From Sycobia sp. Sy_11 (Eukaryota > Arthropoda > Insecta > Hymenoptera > Epichrysomallidae): a stretch of DNA of 64,000 nucleotides. Location: the NCBI GenBank assembly GCA_018907035.1, contig JACCIC010000019.1:1276001-1340000 (forward strand), in the 5' to 3' direction. The notes under the pieces are model-generated. The model did no database searches. It saw only the letters and a program-made list of their open reading frames with translations, and was not told where the DNA came from. The translations under genes and the position numbers were made by a program. This document shows, in pieces, positions 1 through 12,286 of this stretch (the first letter of the stretch is position 1; every line of letters starts with the position of its first letter).

Positions 1-163
1 AATTTCACGAAGAGGGGAGAGTTGTGCCATTCGCTGACGTAGAAAACGAGTTCATGAGGGAAGAGCGAAAACGAATTGGGAAGCTTAGTTTTTTTCTTTG
101 AAGCCGACATTTGGAAGTTCTTACGACAGATGAGAGCCTCGACTTTTTATGAGAGATAGTAGA

Positions 164-194
<31 letters not shown>

Positions 195-1210
195 AGCTTC
201 GCGAACGTTGAATCGATACTTTTCAAACGAATAACCAATAAGTTGTAGATTATTTAGGGTATGATCGAAAATTGAAATTGTCTGCAAAACTGAAATTTGC
301 AAGCACGTTAAAAGCAAAGAAATAGATTAGCTATTTTGGTCAGTCCCGAGATCTATTTTATAATAATTTCAGAAGCAATTCAATTCAAAAGCATGTGTAT
401 ATTTTTTTCGAATTAACAATTACAAAGCAATCTATATAAGAAGAACGAATGTTAACTACAAATATTGATTTAAACAACCACTTTAAGTATGAAACAACTT
501 AGCCATAAATAGTCTTTTTTAAAATGAAAAACTAACTAATTGGCTATACTAGACAGCGAATTTGAGGATATTGTTATACATTTTCGTGAAATATATGAGT
601 TACTTCTTCCACACATGGAATTGCCAAACTAAATAAGAAATATGTAAGAGAAATCTGCAAAACGTTTATCGAGTATTTTTGTCTCTCATTATTGATCCTT
701 AATTCATTCCATACATGTAATCGTGGCCGTTTACAATCGACCGATATCAATCTGCCAAGTAATCCAAAAGATTGCCTTTAGAATTAATTACTTTGTGGTT
801 TTTCGAGAATTGCATTTTTAATGAATTTTTTGCCAATGCCTGTTACAAACTTTTTGCCAATTTTTTCACAGAGCCGAAGAAAGTATGGTGAATCCAGTTT
901 AAATGGATGCATATAAGAGTTGTATAATACATTAGCTATATTCGATAATGCAAAACATTCATTAATTGAAGTCCATTTTTATCTTTAATCAATAAAATTT
1001 AAATAAAATTTGGTTATATTTTGTATATACATTATTTTTGTATATATAGTAATAAGATAGTATTGAACGAGAAAAATTGGAATTATTATCTTTGTTATTT
1101 TCAATAGGCATACAATGATATTTGCCTATTAAGTAACATTATTTTTTTATTTATAATTCAATCATCGCCGCCAAAGATATATGGTCGAATCATACGAGAG
1201 GAAAGTTCTG
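1..1210. other. AT-rich non-coding DNA
   Basis: It contains a short (GA)n tract at about 161-200, with no coding signature or recognisable element. Confidence 0.6.
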
Positions 1211-1240
1211 AAATATATATATATATATATATATATATAG
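1211..1240. repeat. (AT)n microsatellite
   Basis: About 15 AT units. Confidence 0.9.
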
Positions 1241-2114
1241 TTTGTGAGATATATGTATATTATTTTGAAAAAAAAATCCTTCGTCCCGACACGAGCGCTA
1301 GCGCGCCGTGTCGCCACCGTAGTCGCGGATTATTATTCGCGAGAGGGGCAGGAGCTCGCCGCGTGTAGTAGGGCTGTCAGAAAGGGGCGCGCAGGTGTGA
1401 CCCTCTTTTGGCTTCTTTTCCAGCTTGCGATGATATATCCCGTCCGCCGACAGGTAGCGCGGCTTCTGGGCGGAGAGAGACAGAAGGAGCGAGAGAGATG
1501 ATAATTTTTATGTTATGCAGAATACGTCGTACAGTATAATACACGGTAATAATAATTATACAAATCAAATAATAGAATAGAGAAATAATGAAATATGGAA
1601 GTTTTTGAAATGAAAGATTAGGACTTTAGATTGTGGTTCGTTTGTGATTGATCAGAGATTAGGTGAGCGAAGAGGGCATGCTTATAAAACAGAAGAAAGA
1701 GGGTAAATTATTTACCAATGAGGGTAGAGAGTTTCAAAAAGTTGGTCGACGCGATATGAAAAGTTTTGGCGCACAACTCCCTCGGTACGGTTCGACATCG
1801 CTAACGGAACTGACCCACCTCAACGGGGCCAATATTTACTGCAGGCTGCGTTGAACTCGCGCGGGGCGTCTCATCGATAAACGGCATATAAAGGTATCGT
1901 CGGTCGCCTACAAGCGCGTTCTATTATTCGTTCCGCAGACCTAACGAATGCCTCTGCTCAGCGGTATCTCGAGTACGCCGAATTGCCGTCATCGGCGAGG
2001 TCTGAGATTAGAATAAAGGGACGAGTAGCCATGGATCTTCGACTCGACTTCTGCCGGGGAGATTATTATTAATTGGCATCTGTGTAATTTCGTAACCACT
2101 GGCAATGAGCAAAA
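1241..2114. other. mixed-composition non-coding DNA
   Basis: Includes modest CpG-rich patches at 1280-1490 and 1740-2060. Open frames here lack any recognisable domain, and no gene was identified. Confidence 0.5.
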
Positions 2115-2152
2115 CAAAAAAAAAAAAAAAAAAAAAAAAAAGAAAAAAAAGA
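2115..2152. repeat. poly(A)-rich tract
   Basis: A long A run with rare G. It could be a retroposed tail, but no element is recognised upstream. Confidence 0.85.
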
Positions 2153-5032
2153 AACGAGAGAATATTTAAAATTCAAATGATCACTCGTATATGCCGATAA
2201 TGTAGGAGAAAAAATACCGAGGAATTCTAATTGCGGATCAATTTAAGTTCAAGGTGTCAGTCGCATTGCTTAATTAGTACATACGGTAGCGTACTTTTAC
2301 GACTAAATGGATTTAGGGCAATTGCGAAATTTCAGCTTGATTAAATTAAAGCCATGTTTTAATTCACTTATAATGCTTGGTTTCAACTGATAAAGTTTGA
2401 AATGATTTAATATAGTATTAAAAATTCTTCATTGATTATTATAACGGCATCGGTCTTTTTTCGCAACAACAAAAAAAAAAAACAAATTATTCTGCCCAAA
2501 CTGTTAGATCATCGTCTCCTTGGTGACAGTTCAGACTGTAATATTTTCTATACTTATAGACTCGCTAACGGATGACTAACGCACGTCGCGCCGATTAACA
2601 GCAATGTTTTGTGGACGTTTCGAATAGTTTGGCAAAAACACGCGTCCAGAATCGAGGATAGAAGTGCGGCGTACGTGGAGCAACAGGCGTCGAGCTTTTT
2701 TCTTCATCTTCTTCGTCTTCGTCTTCTTCTTTCCTCCTTCATTTATTCCGGGGCCAAGGGCGCGATTCTCCGTATGGAAAGTATCCTATTAATTAAAATG
2801 ATTGATTATTCAAACGGTCGTTGGCGCAACCTTAATCGGATATTACAGACGGCAATTATTTTCCTAATATATTTGTTTTTATACAGAGCGCCTATGGAGA
2901 TATTAGTGTAGTCTATTAGCACGATCGTCGTGTACAATTTCTTCAGATATAAAATAGTAATTTCTGCAAGGATATTTTTTAAGATATCCCTGCCGATCTT
3001 TGGACTTTTTAATTCAATATAAGAGGCACAAGAAAGCAGAATACCTCGACGCATTCAAACTTAGATATTTTTTCTCCTTTTTAATGAAAAGTCGATAAAG
3101 CTTGTCTTATATCGGCATGATAGATTATCCAGTTTTTATTGGCTTCTTGGTAACTTTTTTGGCTACGAAAAATTCTAATACGGCTTCGATATCATTGATG
3201 AAAGACACCCGCGCACGTGCTTCTTAATTACCAATTTCGAATAAAAAAGATAAATAGTTGCCGGTCTGCACGTCAAAGTTCACTTGGATAAAGAATGAAC
3301 TACAGGATGAAAAATTAATTTCCATTCCGCTCCGACATCATCCGGGCAAAAACCGAACCTCACGCGAATATTACATGCGCGCGCGCGTGTATATAACCAT
3401 CCTTCCCGCGACACATCCCCGTTAATTCACTGAACGTTGCCGCCACCCTCTATCCGATAATAACGATCAATAAATTAATCCATAAATTTCCCCTCCCCCT
3501 CTGTTTCTGTCTCTCGCGTATAAATAATTAACGATCCTACGCCCTATTACGTATACGCGCGTTGTCTTTATTTAAGCGGCTCTTCCGCGTTGCTTCGTCC
3601 GGCGCGGCCGGAGCGGCCTCGCGCACCCCCCCCCCCCTGGAGCATAGTAATCTATGTCGGACATCGGTCGCGCCGGGGCCATCTGCCCGCTCGGCGATCG
3701 GGATTTACATTATATATATATATATGATGGGCGAATCTGTCCCGCAGGTGCTCGGCAATTTTTGTACATGTACGTGTAGAGCGGGCGGGCAGAATTTCGT
3801 TACGCCGATCGGCGTACCAGCGCAACCGGTCAAGAAGGGGGGAAAACGATTTTAACAACTTTTACGATTAAAAGGAGACAGAAATTAAAAAATCAACAGC
3901 GTACTTTCAGTCGTTACGTGTACGTGAAAAAAAAAATTAGGGAACAACTATTTAGATCAGAGAAATATTGGACTATTGGCGCGCGATTTATCACAAACGA
4001 AAAAACAAAAAACGAACAGAATAATTCTATGTTTCTTCTTCTGCCTACAGTTTCTCTGGATGAAAAATTGACAAAAATGGCTTTAACCGCGACAATATTG
4101 GAAAGAATTGGATTCGCGTGAAAAGAGCGAGTGCACGACTGCATTCGTTTCAGAGAAGCAAATAGGGGAAGAACTACGAAATTTTTGCATTTTTCTTAAA
4201 TAATTAAATTAAGTAAAAGAGGAAAAAAGGTTTGTTTACGCAGCATATCGTGCGTTTACATATATAAAAGTTTCTATCTTTTACGCGTGCAAAACCGCGG
4301 AGATTGCTCACTTTTTCCCATTACGTTGAATAAATCTTTATCCACTGGTCTACAGGTGAAATGTACGACCGATCGCCCTGAACAGGCGGACGAGCGATAG
4401 GCCGGCGGCAGGTAAGGAGGGGGGGGGGAGATATCCCCCGCGCGACCGTGGGAGAGAGGGACGATCGTATCAAGGGAAATATAATCGTCAACGGACGTCT
4501 GGACAGATCGATTCGATCGGTTCTGTCGTCCTCTCGCACTCTTATTTCTCAAGGATATCGGCGGCTAGTCTTCGTCTAGGGTCGTGGATGGGAGGAGGAG
4601 AAGGAGAAGGAGGGTGGGAGGGGGCAAAAGTCAACGGCGGATGACGAATGCTATAAGATAAACATAACGAATATAAATAGTGTATCAACACTGACGCCCT
4701 ATAATAGACGTATTATATATCTATATTTAGAATGTTTTTACGCTCCCGCGACAAGGGCGGGTTACAAACTGTATAAAGTGTATTTTCGTTACATGTATAT
4801 AAAGAGCGTTTTTACCCGTTACGTCGTTAGTTTACAACTTTTCCACGAATTATTGGCTTGTCGTGTTTGATATCTAAATTGATTTTCCTTTTATTCTGTT
4901 TGCGATAACCATGTCACAATTGTTACTGCGATTGGATTTCAATATTTCAATTGCACGACACTATTTTGAAGGCGTGGATTTTATGTTCTTCATGTCAATG
5001 ATTTATTTATAAATTATTTACGTATATGTGAA

Positions 5033-5034
<2 letters not shown>
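2153..5034. other. non-coding DNA with a CpG-rich island at about 3340-3860
   Basis: The island holds a C-run near 3629 and a short (AT)n at 3711-3725. A G-run with purine-rich sequence follows at 4417-4620. No convincing exon or RNA gene was found. Confidence 0.5.

Positions 5035-5077
<43 letters not shown>
5035..5077. repeat. (AT)n microsatellite
   Basis: Uninterrupted AT units. Confidence 0.95.
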
Positions 5078-5082
<5 letters not shown>

Positions 5083-5381
5083 CAAAAGTATGATTAATAA
5101 ATGTAAAATAAAATAAGTCCAGTCTGAATTGTTAAAGAAAGCAATAATTTCGATAGATTTTAATATAGTTCGATTACGAAATATTTAATAGACAATAGAA
5201 AAAAATCTAGATAGTTACGCGAGAGTTCCAAATCATTTCGTCTAATTTATATTTGTGTAGGGCAGAAGTAGAATTTTTCAAATTATATCAGTTACGTGAA
5301 CTGTTAAGAAAATTGTAATGGTCGTTGCAATCAGAGCGTGCGAAGGTATTCTTCACGATATAAAAAAGTAAATCATTATTA

Positions 5382-5405
5382 TCGAAATTATCTCGATAAT
5401 TTCGA
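5382..5405. repeat. 11-bp perfect palindrome with 2-nt spacer
   Basis: TCGAAATTATC and GATAATTTCGA face each other across TC. No associated gene or element is visible. Confidence 0.6.
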
Positions 5406-5540
5406 CTATTTCGGAATATGACTTATGAAGTTCCTCTGTCTATATAATTGATAAGGCTAATAAAAGATGAATTCTAGAATTTGAGAAGAAGATCGTAGTT
5501 ATTGCCAATTACCCATGCTTACACCGGGTAATAATAAATT

Positions 5541-5553
5541 ACACACACGCGCG

Positions 5554-5598
<45 letters not shown>
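5541..5598. repeat. compound (AC)n-(GC)n-(AC)n microsatellite
   Basis: A central GC-dinucleotide run of seven or eight units is embedded in AC repeats. Both are alternating purine-pyrimidine sequences able to adopt Z-form. Confidence 0.95.
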
Positions 5599-5601
<3 letters not shown>

Positions 5602-6247
5602 TGATTTTCATCGAAATTCAGATTTATACGCATCTTCATTCATCTTGAAACTCATCTGTTCTTCAAGGATTTAGCCATTGTGTAAATCAACAACCAGGGT
5701 TCTGGAGATGTTAAATCACTCGCAAAAATATACGGATAATTTTTTTAATTTCAAGACAAAAGGATGAAGTTGTTTTTCGACATGGGAAATCTATGTGCAA
5801 TTCTATTTGATCCATGCCACTAATTCTATTTCACATGATAATCTATATAGTTATGATAATATATCACAATTCCCCTAAAGGGTACCTTATTGATTGAAGA
5901 CATAAAAACAAAAGATATAAAAATCTTTAATTTTAGACTTACTTAGTTTTAAGTCCTAATTCCAAAGTGGGACTGATTTTATCCAAAATCCAACCGAGGA
6001 AACAAACGCAACGTCCTAACGCCCCGAAAGTAATGATTTATCAACATATACATAATTATACGTTTTTTTTCCTTCGACTGATCCTTAAACTGTGAATAAG
6101 CGGTACATTTCTGCGATCACTTTTGATTAATCGAAGAAAATTAAGTTTACGCCTCCCCCGCTCCACGGCAGCTGCAGAATTATTTCGCAAAAGGGCTGTA
6201 ATCGACGACGTTTATCTTGCAATAATTAACAGCCGGCAATAATGATA

Positions 6248-6248
<1 letters not shown>
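5599..6248. other. AT-rich non-coding DNA
   Basis: No gene or element recognised. Confidence 0.55.
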
Positions 6249-6305
<57 letters not shown>

Positions 6306-6442
6306 CACCGGATAAATTTTTTTCGCTCATTACCCTGTTTTTTTTCATCGTCGCCGCCGCCGCCGCCGCGCCGCATGAGAGGCCGATCGTCGCCGTATTT
6401 TATCGCGCCGAGCGCTGTTTAAATTTTATCGATTTTCGAAAG

Positions 6443-6487
<45 letters not shown>

Positions 6488-6583
6488 GAGCGCTGCGTCA
6501 ACACCGCGGGGGAGGCCGACTCGGAAATGTTTGATTTCATTAAATTCTTGGCTGCAGCGTACCGGCGCGGCTGTTGCATAGCG

Positions 6584-6634
<51 letters not shown>
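6249..6634. repeat. cluster of three (TA)n arrays with CpG-rich spacers
   Basis: Arrays lie at 6249-6300, 6445-6485 and 6586-6634. The spacers are GC-rich, the first containing a CCG triplet run at about 6352-6371. CCGAGCGCTG occurs just before the second array (about 6407) and just after it (6486). Apparent Ile-Tyr reading frames here are translations of the repeat. Confidence 0.9.
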
Positions 6635-6636
<2 letters not shown>

Positions 6637-6869
6637 ACGAGCGTCGTTCAAGGCTCACGGAGCGCCAGGCCGACGGCGGCCGATTGCAATTGCGAGGAAA
6701 TAAAGGCGTGCGTATGCGTACGCGTGTGCGTGTGCGTGCCTGAATGTAAGTTGGCGTTCCACTTTGCGAAAAGCGAAAGTGTTACGGCTAATTTTATTCT
6801 TCTTGTAAAGCTGGGCCGTTATAATTTGCATGTGCGTCTGAGTGTCGTTCTAGGAGGAGAGAGAGGTTT

Positions 6870-6872
<3 letters not shown>

Positions 6873-6906
<34 letters not shown>
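6873..6906. repeat. (TC)n microsatellite
   Basis: About 17 TC units. A second, shorter (TC)n run lies at about 7103-7127. Confidence 0.95.
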
Positions 6907-6911
<5 letters not shown>

Positions 6912-7127
6912 ATCTCTCTTACTTGTTTGTTATATTTTTCCCGTGCTGTTTCTGTTATATTTTTAATTATTTTTTTTTAATGAAGCAATTATTATTTACG
7001 TAAGCTACCACTCTTACTTAGTTGTAATCATTATCATGGACCACAAATCCTTAATCTAATTAATAGCTAACCATGTATCTATCTTTCTATCTATATATGT
7101 CTTTCTCTCTCTCTCTCTCTCTCTCTC

Positions 7128-8386
7128 CCCCTTTTCTGTCTACCTCTCTATGAATCTCATTTCTCATGTATATGTCGGTATATAATAATATCACATTTAT
7201 AATTTATCGTGCAAATTTCTGTATAAGCATTAGGATGGAAGGGAAACCTCGTGAATTATTGGGTGTATTATATATGACCGTCAGCGTCCCTACATTATAT
7301 ATTCTTCTCGCCAGGGGGCAAGGACCACCTTCGATGCCGATATTATATCGTTTCTCATTGCCGATGTGTTTCCCGTAGGTGATAATTTTTCCCGTGCATG
7401 CTCTGCCTAGCCGCAATTATAGATTTTACATGCAGCATTGATCTTTACAAGATGGAAAATTAATTTTCAATTGTGCAGTAATCACTCGACTCGTTGATTA
7501 CACATTGCAGCAGATTAATGCAGGATTTCATTGGAAAATCGAACGAACGAAATTCGACACTTGCCTTAGTCAATTTTACTATGCGGTAATTTCACTATAG
7601 TTTAAAAAATCGCCGATACAGGCGGCATTTTCATAAAGTTTAGTAATCAAAATGGTCTCGATAAAATATTAAAAAAATACAACTTGTATACACTATTTCT
7701 TCATTGATAACGTTTTGTTTTATTTGGGTAGGTCCTTCTGAAATCAATTGTTTAACTCATTACGATTTATTAGAATATTGAACATTGTACATGATAGATA
7801 AAATTTTTACTATTTTCAAAAAATATACGGGTTTAAAATGAGTTTATAATTAGTCAGAAGGCAGAAATATTGAATATATAGAATTCGTAATATATACATT
7901 ATATATTTACGTTAAAAAATGAAATATACTTTCCCATCAATACGAAATTCTCAAATTCTTTGTAACAGTATTGATGATGAATCTTCTGAACTAACGATGA
8001 GATTTATTATTCCTTGTCGAATTTTAAGATATCGGGAATATTCTCAGTTTGTTTAAAGATAAAAAATGGATAGGTAAATTGTATTCAGAACAATTTACCC
8101 GTTGCCCATTAAAAATTTTGCATTCGTTTGGAAGTATGGATAAAAACCTTCTGGACCATCACATTTATTAGAGTAGAATTGTCCTACATCAACACTGTCG
8201 TGGAAAAATTAGACTTTCAGAGTAATAGCGTGCGGTCCGTTTAAGCATACTCGAACATCACTACTTATTAGAAGTCGTCAAGTCAAGTGCCCAGATCCCA
8301 AGGACCGCAGTATAACGTTTTCCCATTATTCCTCAAATATTAATAATTCAATTTACGTCATCGTGAGCTCACCCTCCGTTCTCATA
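7128..8386. other. AT-rich non-coding DNA
   Basis: No coding or RNA signature recognised. Confidence 0.55.
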
Positions 8387-8420
8387 TATCTATCTATCTA
8401 TCTACCTATCTATCTATCTA

Positions 8421-8469
<49 letters not shown>
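8387..8469. repeat. compound (ATCT)n-(TA)n microsatellite
   Basis: ATCT tetranucleotides to about 8424, then TA dinucleotides. Confidence 0.95.
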
Positions 8470-8474
<5 letters not shown>

Positions 8475-8522
8475 CGCATACACTATATTGACATACTTGA
8501 CAGTTTAGAATGCAGTGCACAA

Positions 8523-8525
<3 letters not shown>

Positions 8526-8586
<61 letters not shown>
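8526..8586. repeat. (CA)n microsatellite
   Basis: About 30 uninterrupted CA units. Confidence 0.97.
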
Positions 8587-8589
<3 letters not shown>

Positions 8590-8928
8590 TGGAAGTCGAA
8601 ATTTCATTTTAAAAAAAGAAAGTCCTATTAAATAATATAATCGTAAGAAATGTTATGTATGGATTTATGGCCAAATCTGGAATGGTTCTAGTAGAGTACT
8701 AGTAGAATTTTCTAGTGTTTCGTCGGTAGTAAGTGTCTAGTAAGTATCGATAATTCATAGATGAACGTCTTTTGTGCGTTAGTGGATTATTTATTTGAAA
8801 GAGAAGATTTTAATACTTATACTCAAATGGATGCACATGAATTTATTTATAAAAATTAACATTTATTTATTATTTTATTAGCAGATGTAAGTAATAAAAA
8901 TTTCATATTTAATTTTGATATGCTCCTT

Positions 8929-8954
8929 AAAAAAAAAAAAAAAAAAAAAAAAAA
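8929..8954. repeat. poly(A) tract
   Basis: A run of 26 A. Confidence 0.95.
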
Positions 8955-9403
8955 TTGTTTCTTTTTTTTCAGTCGATATCTTATCATAATTTCGTACAAG
9001 TTTAATTCTGTCTTTTTTCATATATATGCCTGAGAACCATGGTGTTGATAAACCTGTCATTACTAGTCGATTCTTATAGTTTTTACTCATTATACGAAAA
9101 CAATGCAAAACATATCGCGTATATGATTCAATTATTAGAAGGGACTAACTTCATCAGCGACCGATATCCCTCCTAGCGAGTACTGTAGAATAGATATCGG
9201 GTACTGACCATGCACGAAAAATCGACGAATCACCAGGCAACCTGGACTTTTCGGATTATATTAAGTTTCATGTGTAATATTATTACAGAGCTGAATGCGC
9301 GATCCAATGGAACAGCAAATGGATCCTCGGTCCTCGAATTCCTGATGTGGTCGAGGCATGCTTTTTCCATATTTTGGTGCTTATATTGGTATGCACTTGA
9401 GGG

Positions 9404-9417
9404 TTATTATTATTATT

Positions 9418-9453
<36 letters not shown>
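9404..9453. repeat. (TTA)n-(TTG)n trinucleotide repeat
   Basis: Five TTA-type units run directly into eleven or more TTG units. The frame through it reads Tyr then Cys runs and is not a plausible protein. Confidence 0.95.
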
Positions 9454-9479
9454 CTCGTTGTTGCCGTTGTTGATGCCTC

Positions 9480-10593
9480 CCTGCTGACTGCATTTATTCT
9501 ACATCAAAAGCCTAATTAACATCTATTTAAATAAAATATGTTCTCTAAAAAACTGTTGTACCGAACTAAAGGAGAATTAAGCATTAAAAGTGCAATAATG
9601 GAGTGAAGAGTGCAAAAAATAGATCATGGAGTTATTGCTGAGAGAGATCTAATGTGAATAAATAAGTGTGATTCCTAAATTAAGTCTTCATTATAATCCC
9701 GAATCTGAAGTCGCTAAAATCCCAACGATTAATTTATTTTGTGATATTCAACTGGCGAACAAGCATAAAGAGCAGAAAAAAAATAATAATTAACTGCCCT
9801 AAGAAAACAGTTCTTCGTCGTTGATATAATAATTATATTTCTAAACCATATACATGTATTATTTTTATTTCATTCTTTTTTTTATTACGTGGTCCGTTTT
9901 ATTAAAATTTCAAGAAAACAATTATATTGCGATTATTCTTTTTTTTTGGTAATTCGCTAAGGATTTTCCAATCTAGTACATTTTATAAATATCTTAAACA
10001 TAAATCCCGAATTTTTCATTAAAATATCAGTTTTGTATTTCAATCGGTAGCGCCATCTCGTACACCCGCTGGACGTTTTCTTTGCCAATAGTAGAGCTTT
10101 ATTGATATCTACAGTTATATACGTATATACGCGTATCCGACTCGACCTCGGGCGATGCGCGCACGCTTATCGAGCCCTAATCCATATTTCTATGTAAGTA
10201 ATGCCCAGTCCAGCTGGTCGGCCCTGCCGGAGGGAAGACGCGCGTTCGTTCGATCGGACCGGTCCGAGGGTAAAAGCCGCCGTCGCCTCGGTTGAGGCGC
10301 GGCCGCATGATCAATTTGAGAATGAGACGCTCGACGAGAGCTCGACAGACGGAGGCAGGGACGATGAAGAAGCAACGATACGTATACAGAATTTTGATAT
10401 TGTATGTGTGCGCGCCAATAGCTGATAGTCGACATGCGCGCATACACGTACAAAGTTTGCGCGTGCGAGCGCGTTTGAAACATAAAACCCGAAGATTTTA
10501 AGTACGTGTGAAATAGGGCCGGCTAGTTGGACATGGAAGGTATTGGCAAGAATTAATATTAAAAACTGTGCTTTTGTCGAATGTTTTGAATCG
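9480..10593. other. non-coding DNA with a CpG-rich island at about 10130-10480
   Basis: Open frames exist on both strands in the island without recognisable domains. A CTCF-like AGCGCCATCT lies at about 10048. Confidence 0.45.
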
Positions 10594-10649
10594 AATTAAT
10601 AAATATTTTTATCGGTCTCACAGTCTTTATACTGTAATATATTAAACTA
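10594..10649 (+). repeat. left terminal inverted repeat of copy A
   Basis: It pairs with 10875-10929. The first 25 bases match the reverse complement of the right end exactly. The rest includes the shared ACAGTCTTTATA / TATAAAGACTGT segment. Confidence 0.85.
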
Positions 10650-10874
10650 AAATAATGACAGTTAGACTGCCCTTGTGCAAAATTAGATATCAATCCTTAT
10701 TCAAAATTATAAAGAATAAAACCAAATAATAATAAAATAAAATAAAAATACTAAAAACAATAAACTATATTCTATGTTAGAAACGGATAACCTGACTACC
10801 TCCACCACTTTATTCTCTCCTTTGGTGTCCGGAGTTTCGAACCGCTATGGTTCATCCTCAGGAACTAAACCGTT

Positions 10875-10929
10875 TAGTTAATATACTGTATTATAAAGAC
10901 TGTAAGACCGATAAAAATATTTATTAATT
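10875..10929 (-). repeat. right terminal inverted repeat of copy A
   Basis: Reverse complement partner of 10594-10649, ending ATAAAAATATTTATTAATT. A separate short palindrome, AACTAAAC-C-GTTTAGTT, lies at 10863-10879 and overlaps its inner edge. Confidence 0.85.
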
Positions 10930-12094
10930 TGGCAAAAATTGTGAATTAAGAAATATTTTGGGATTCTCTGGGAAACAGCTAAATGAAAAGGAGAATAAAA
11001 CACTATAAATTATATATGCTCAAGCAAGTGCTCTCTCCTCTTCAAGCAGGCAAGCGACTAACGTACGACAAAAATTTTATTGTACTGAGAAGGTCCTACT
11101 CTCTGAAGCCCTCATCTATGTTTATGCTTCAAATAGCAGTTCCGAGTAACAGACCGTGAATAATAAAAGATTATTTGATATTAATTTTTGTATATATCAA
11201 TAAGAAAGAGAAATATTCTTTTGAAGGATTTACGTCAAGCTGAAATGTGCAAATGTGAAAGAGTAATTGGTAAGCGCTTGGAAAATTCAATCCAAAGCAC
11301 ATGAAAATTATTGAAAATTAAGCCCAGAATGAATCTGAAGAAAAGCAAAACTGACTATCGAAATCTATTATTTTGCGTGCCTAAGAACGTGAGCAGATTG
11401 TTGTTTTACCAAAATCAATGAAATCTGTGAAATGATCAAATCTTACAGACAGATATAAAATCAGTGTCTTAGTTTTTACAATATTTTACTATAATGCATT
11501 TGTCTTATTTAATCATTCTCATACATTTGCTTCTTTGTTTTTCTTTGATGATTATTAGTTACATAATTTTTTTTGAACACAAGCGAATGGAGGCGGTTCG
11601 AAAATTATCCGTCTGAGTAAGAAGCTCACCCGCCAATTCTGCGTGTATTAATCATTCCCCATTTTTGGACTAGGATTGCGCGCTGGTATAAATCACGCGC
11701 ACAAGTATACCGATTCATACGCAGTGTCAGTGACCAAACCGCTGAAGCTTTGAGAGTTGGAATCGTCAAAAAAAAAAAAAACAAAAAAAAAAACAAAAAA
11801 AAAACATAAAATTCTCTATTACCGAGGTAGAATATTTTATCAATTTCTCTATTTGCTTTTTTTCCGCCTTCGCGGATCATTGATGAAAGTTCGCGAGCGC
11901 TTGGCCTCGTGAGAGAGAAAAGTAAAGCGGCAAACGGGGAAAAAAAAAGCTTCGTCTCCGATATAATTATTATGCTTTATAGGTCGCGCGGAGATAGCCG
12001 CGTCTATTGGGAAACGTCCCGAGAGCGGCGTGGATCGTGCGCGCCTCCATACAATCTAACATACCTGTGTTATATATAGACGCGCGATTTCAGG

Positions 12095-12095
<1 letters not shown>
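10930..12095. other. AT-rich non-coding DNA
   Basis: Contains an A-rich tract with C interruptions at about 11768-11806. No gene recognised. Confidence 0.5.
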
Positions 12096-12149
<54 letters not shown>

Positions 12150-12237
12150 TATAGAGCCGCTTCGTTATTATAAAGTGGAAAATAGCCGGGAATATATAAC
12201 GCGTGTTATGATCCTCGTTTCATTATTACTATGTATA

Positions 12238-12285
<48 letters not shown>
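12096..12285. repeat. two (TA)n arrays
   Basis: Arrays lie at 12096-12152 and 12243-12285, separated by about 90 bp of unique sequence. Confidence 0.95.

Positions 12286-12286
<1 letters not shown>

Larger units (their letters stand above)
10594..10929 (-). mobile_element. TIR/fold-back element, copy A (336 bp, non-coding)
   Basis: The ends form an inverted repeat: 10594-10649 against 10875-10929. The outer 25 bp are perfect, beginning AATTAATAAATATTTTTAT, and the inner part has a few differences. Inside are an 'ATGACAGT(T/C)AGACTG' block (about 10656), an A-rich AAAAT stretch (10725-10760), and on the minus strand a stem-loop CTGAGGAT-GAACC-ATAGC-GGTTC-GAAAC (10834-10861). The same landmarks occur in the same order at 44797-45221 and 58408-59083. 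There is no open frame, so if it is a DNA transposon it is non-autonomous and uses another element's enzyme. No clear target-site duplication was found. Orientation is given by the stem-loop motif. The superfamily is not identified. Confidence 0.82.

Noticed and set aside
6242..6651. Open frames rich in Ile-Tyr, and similar ones at every (TA)n array (for example 12007-12342, 22827-23162, 29835-30158, 46397-46993, 53584-53907).
   Set aside because: They are direct translations of (TA)n, (GA)n or (CA)n repeats with no non-repeat domain.
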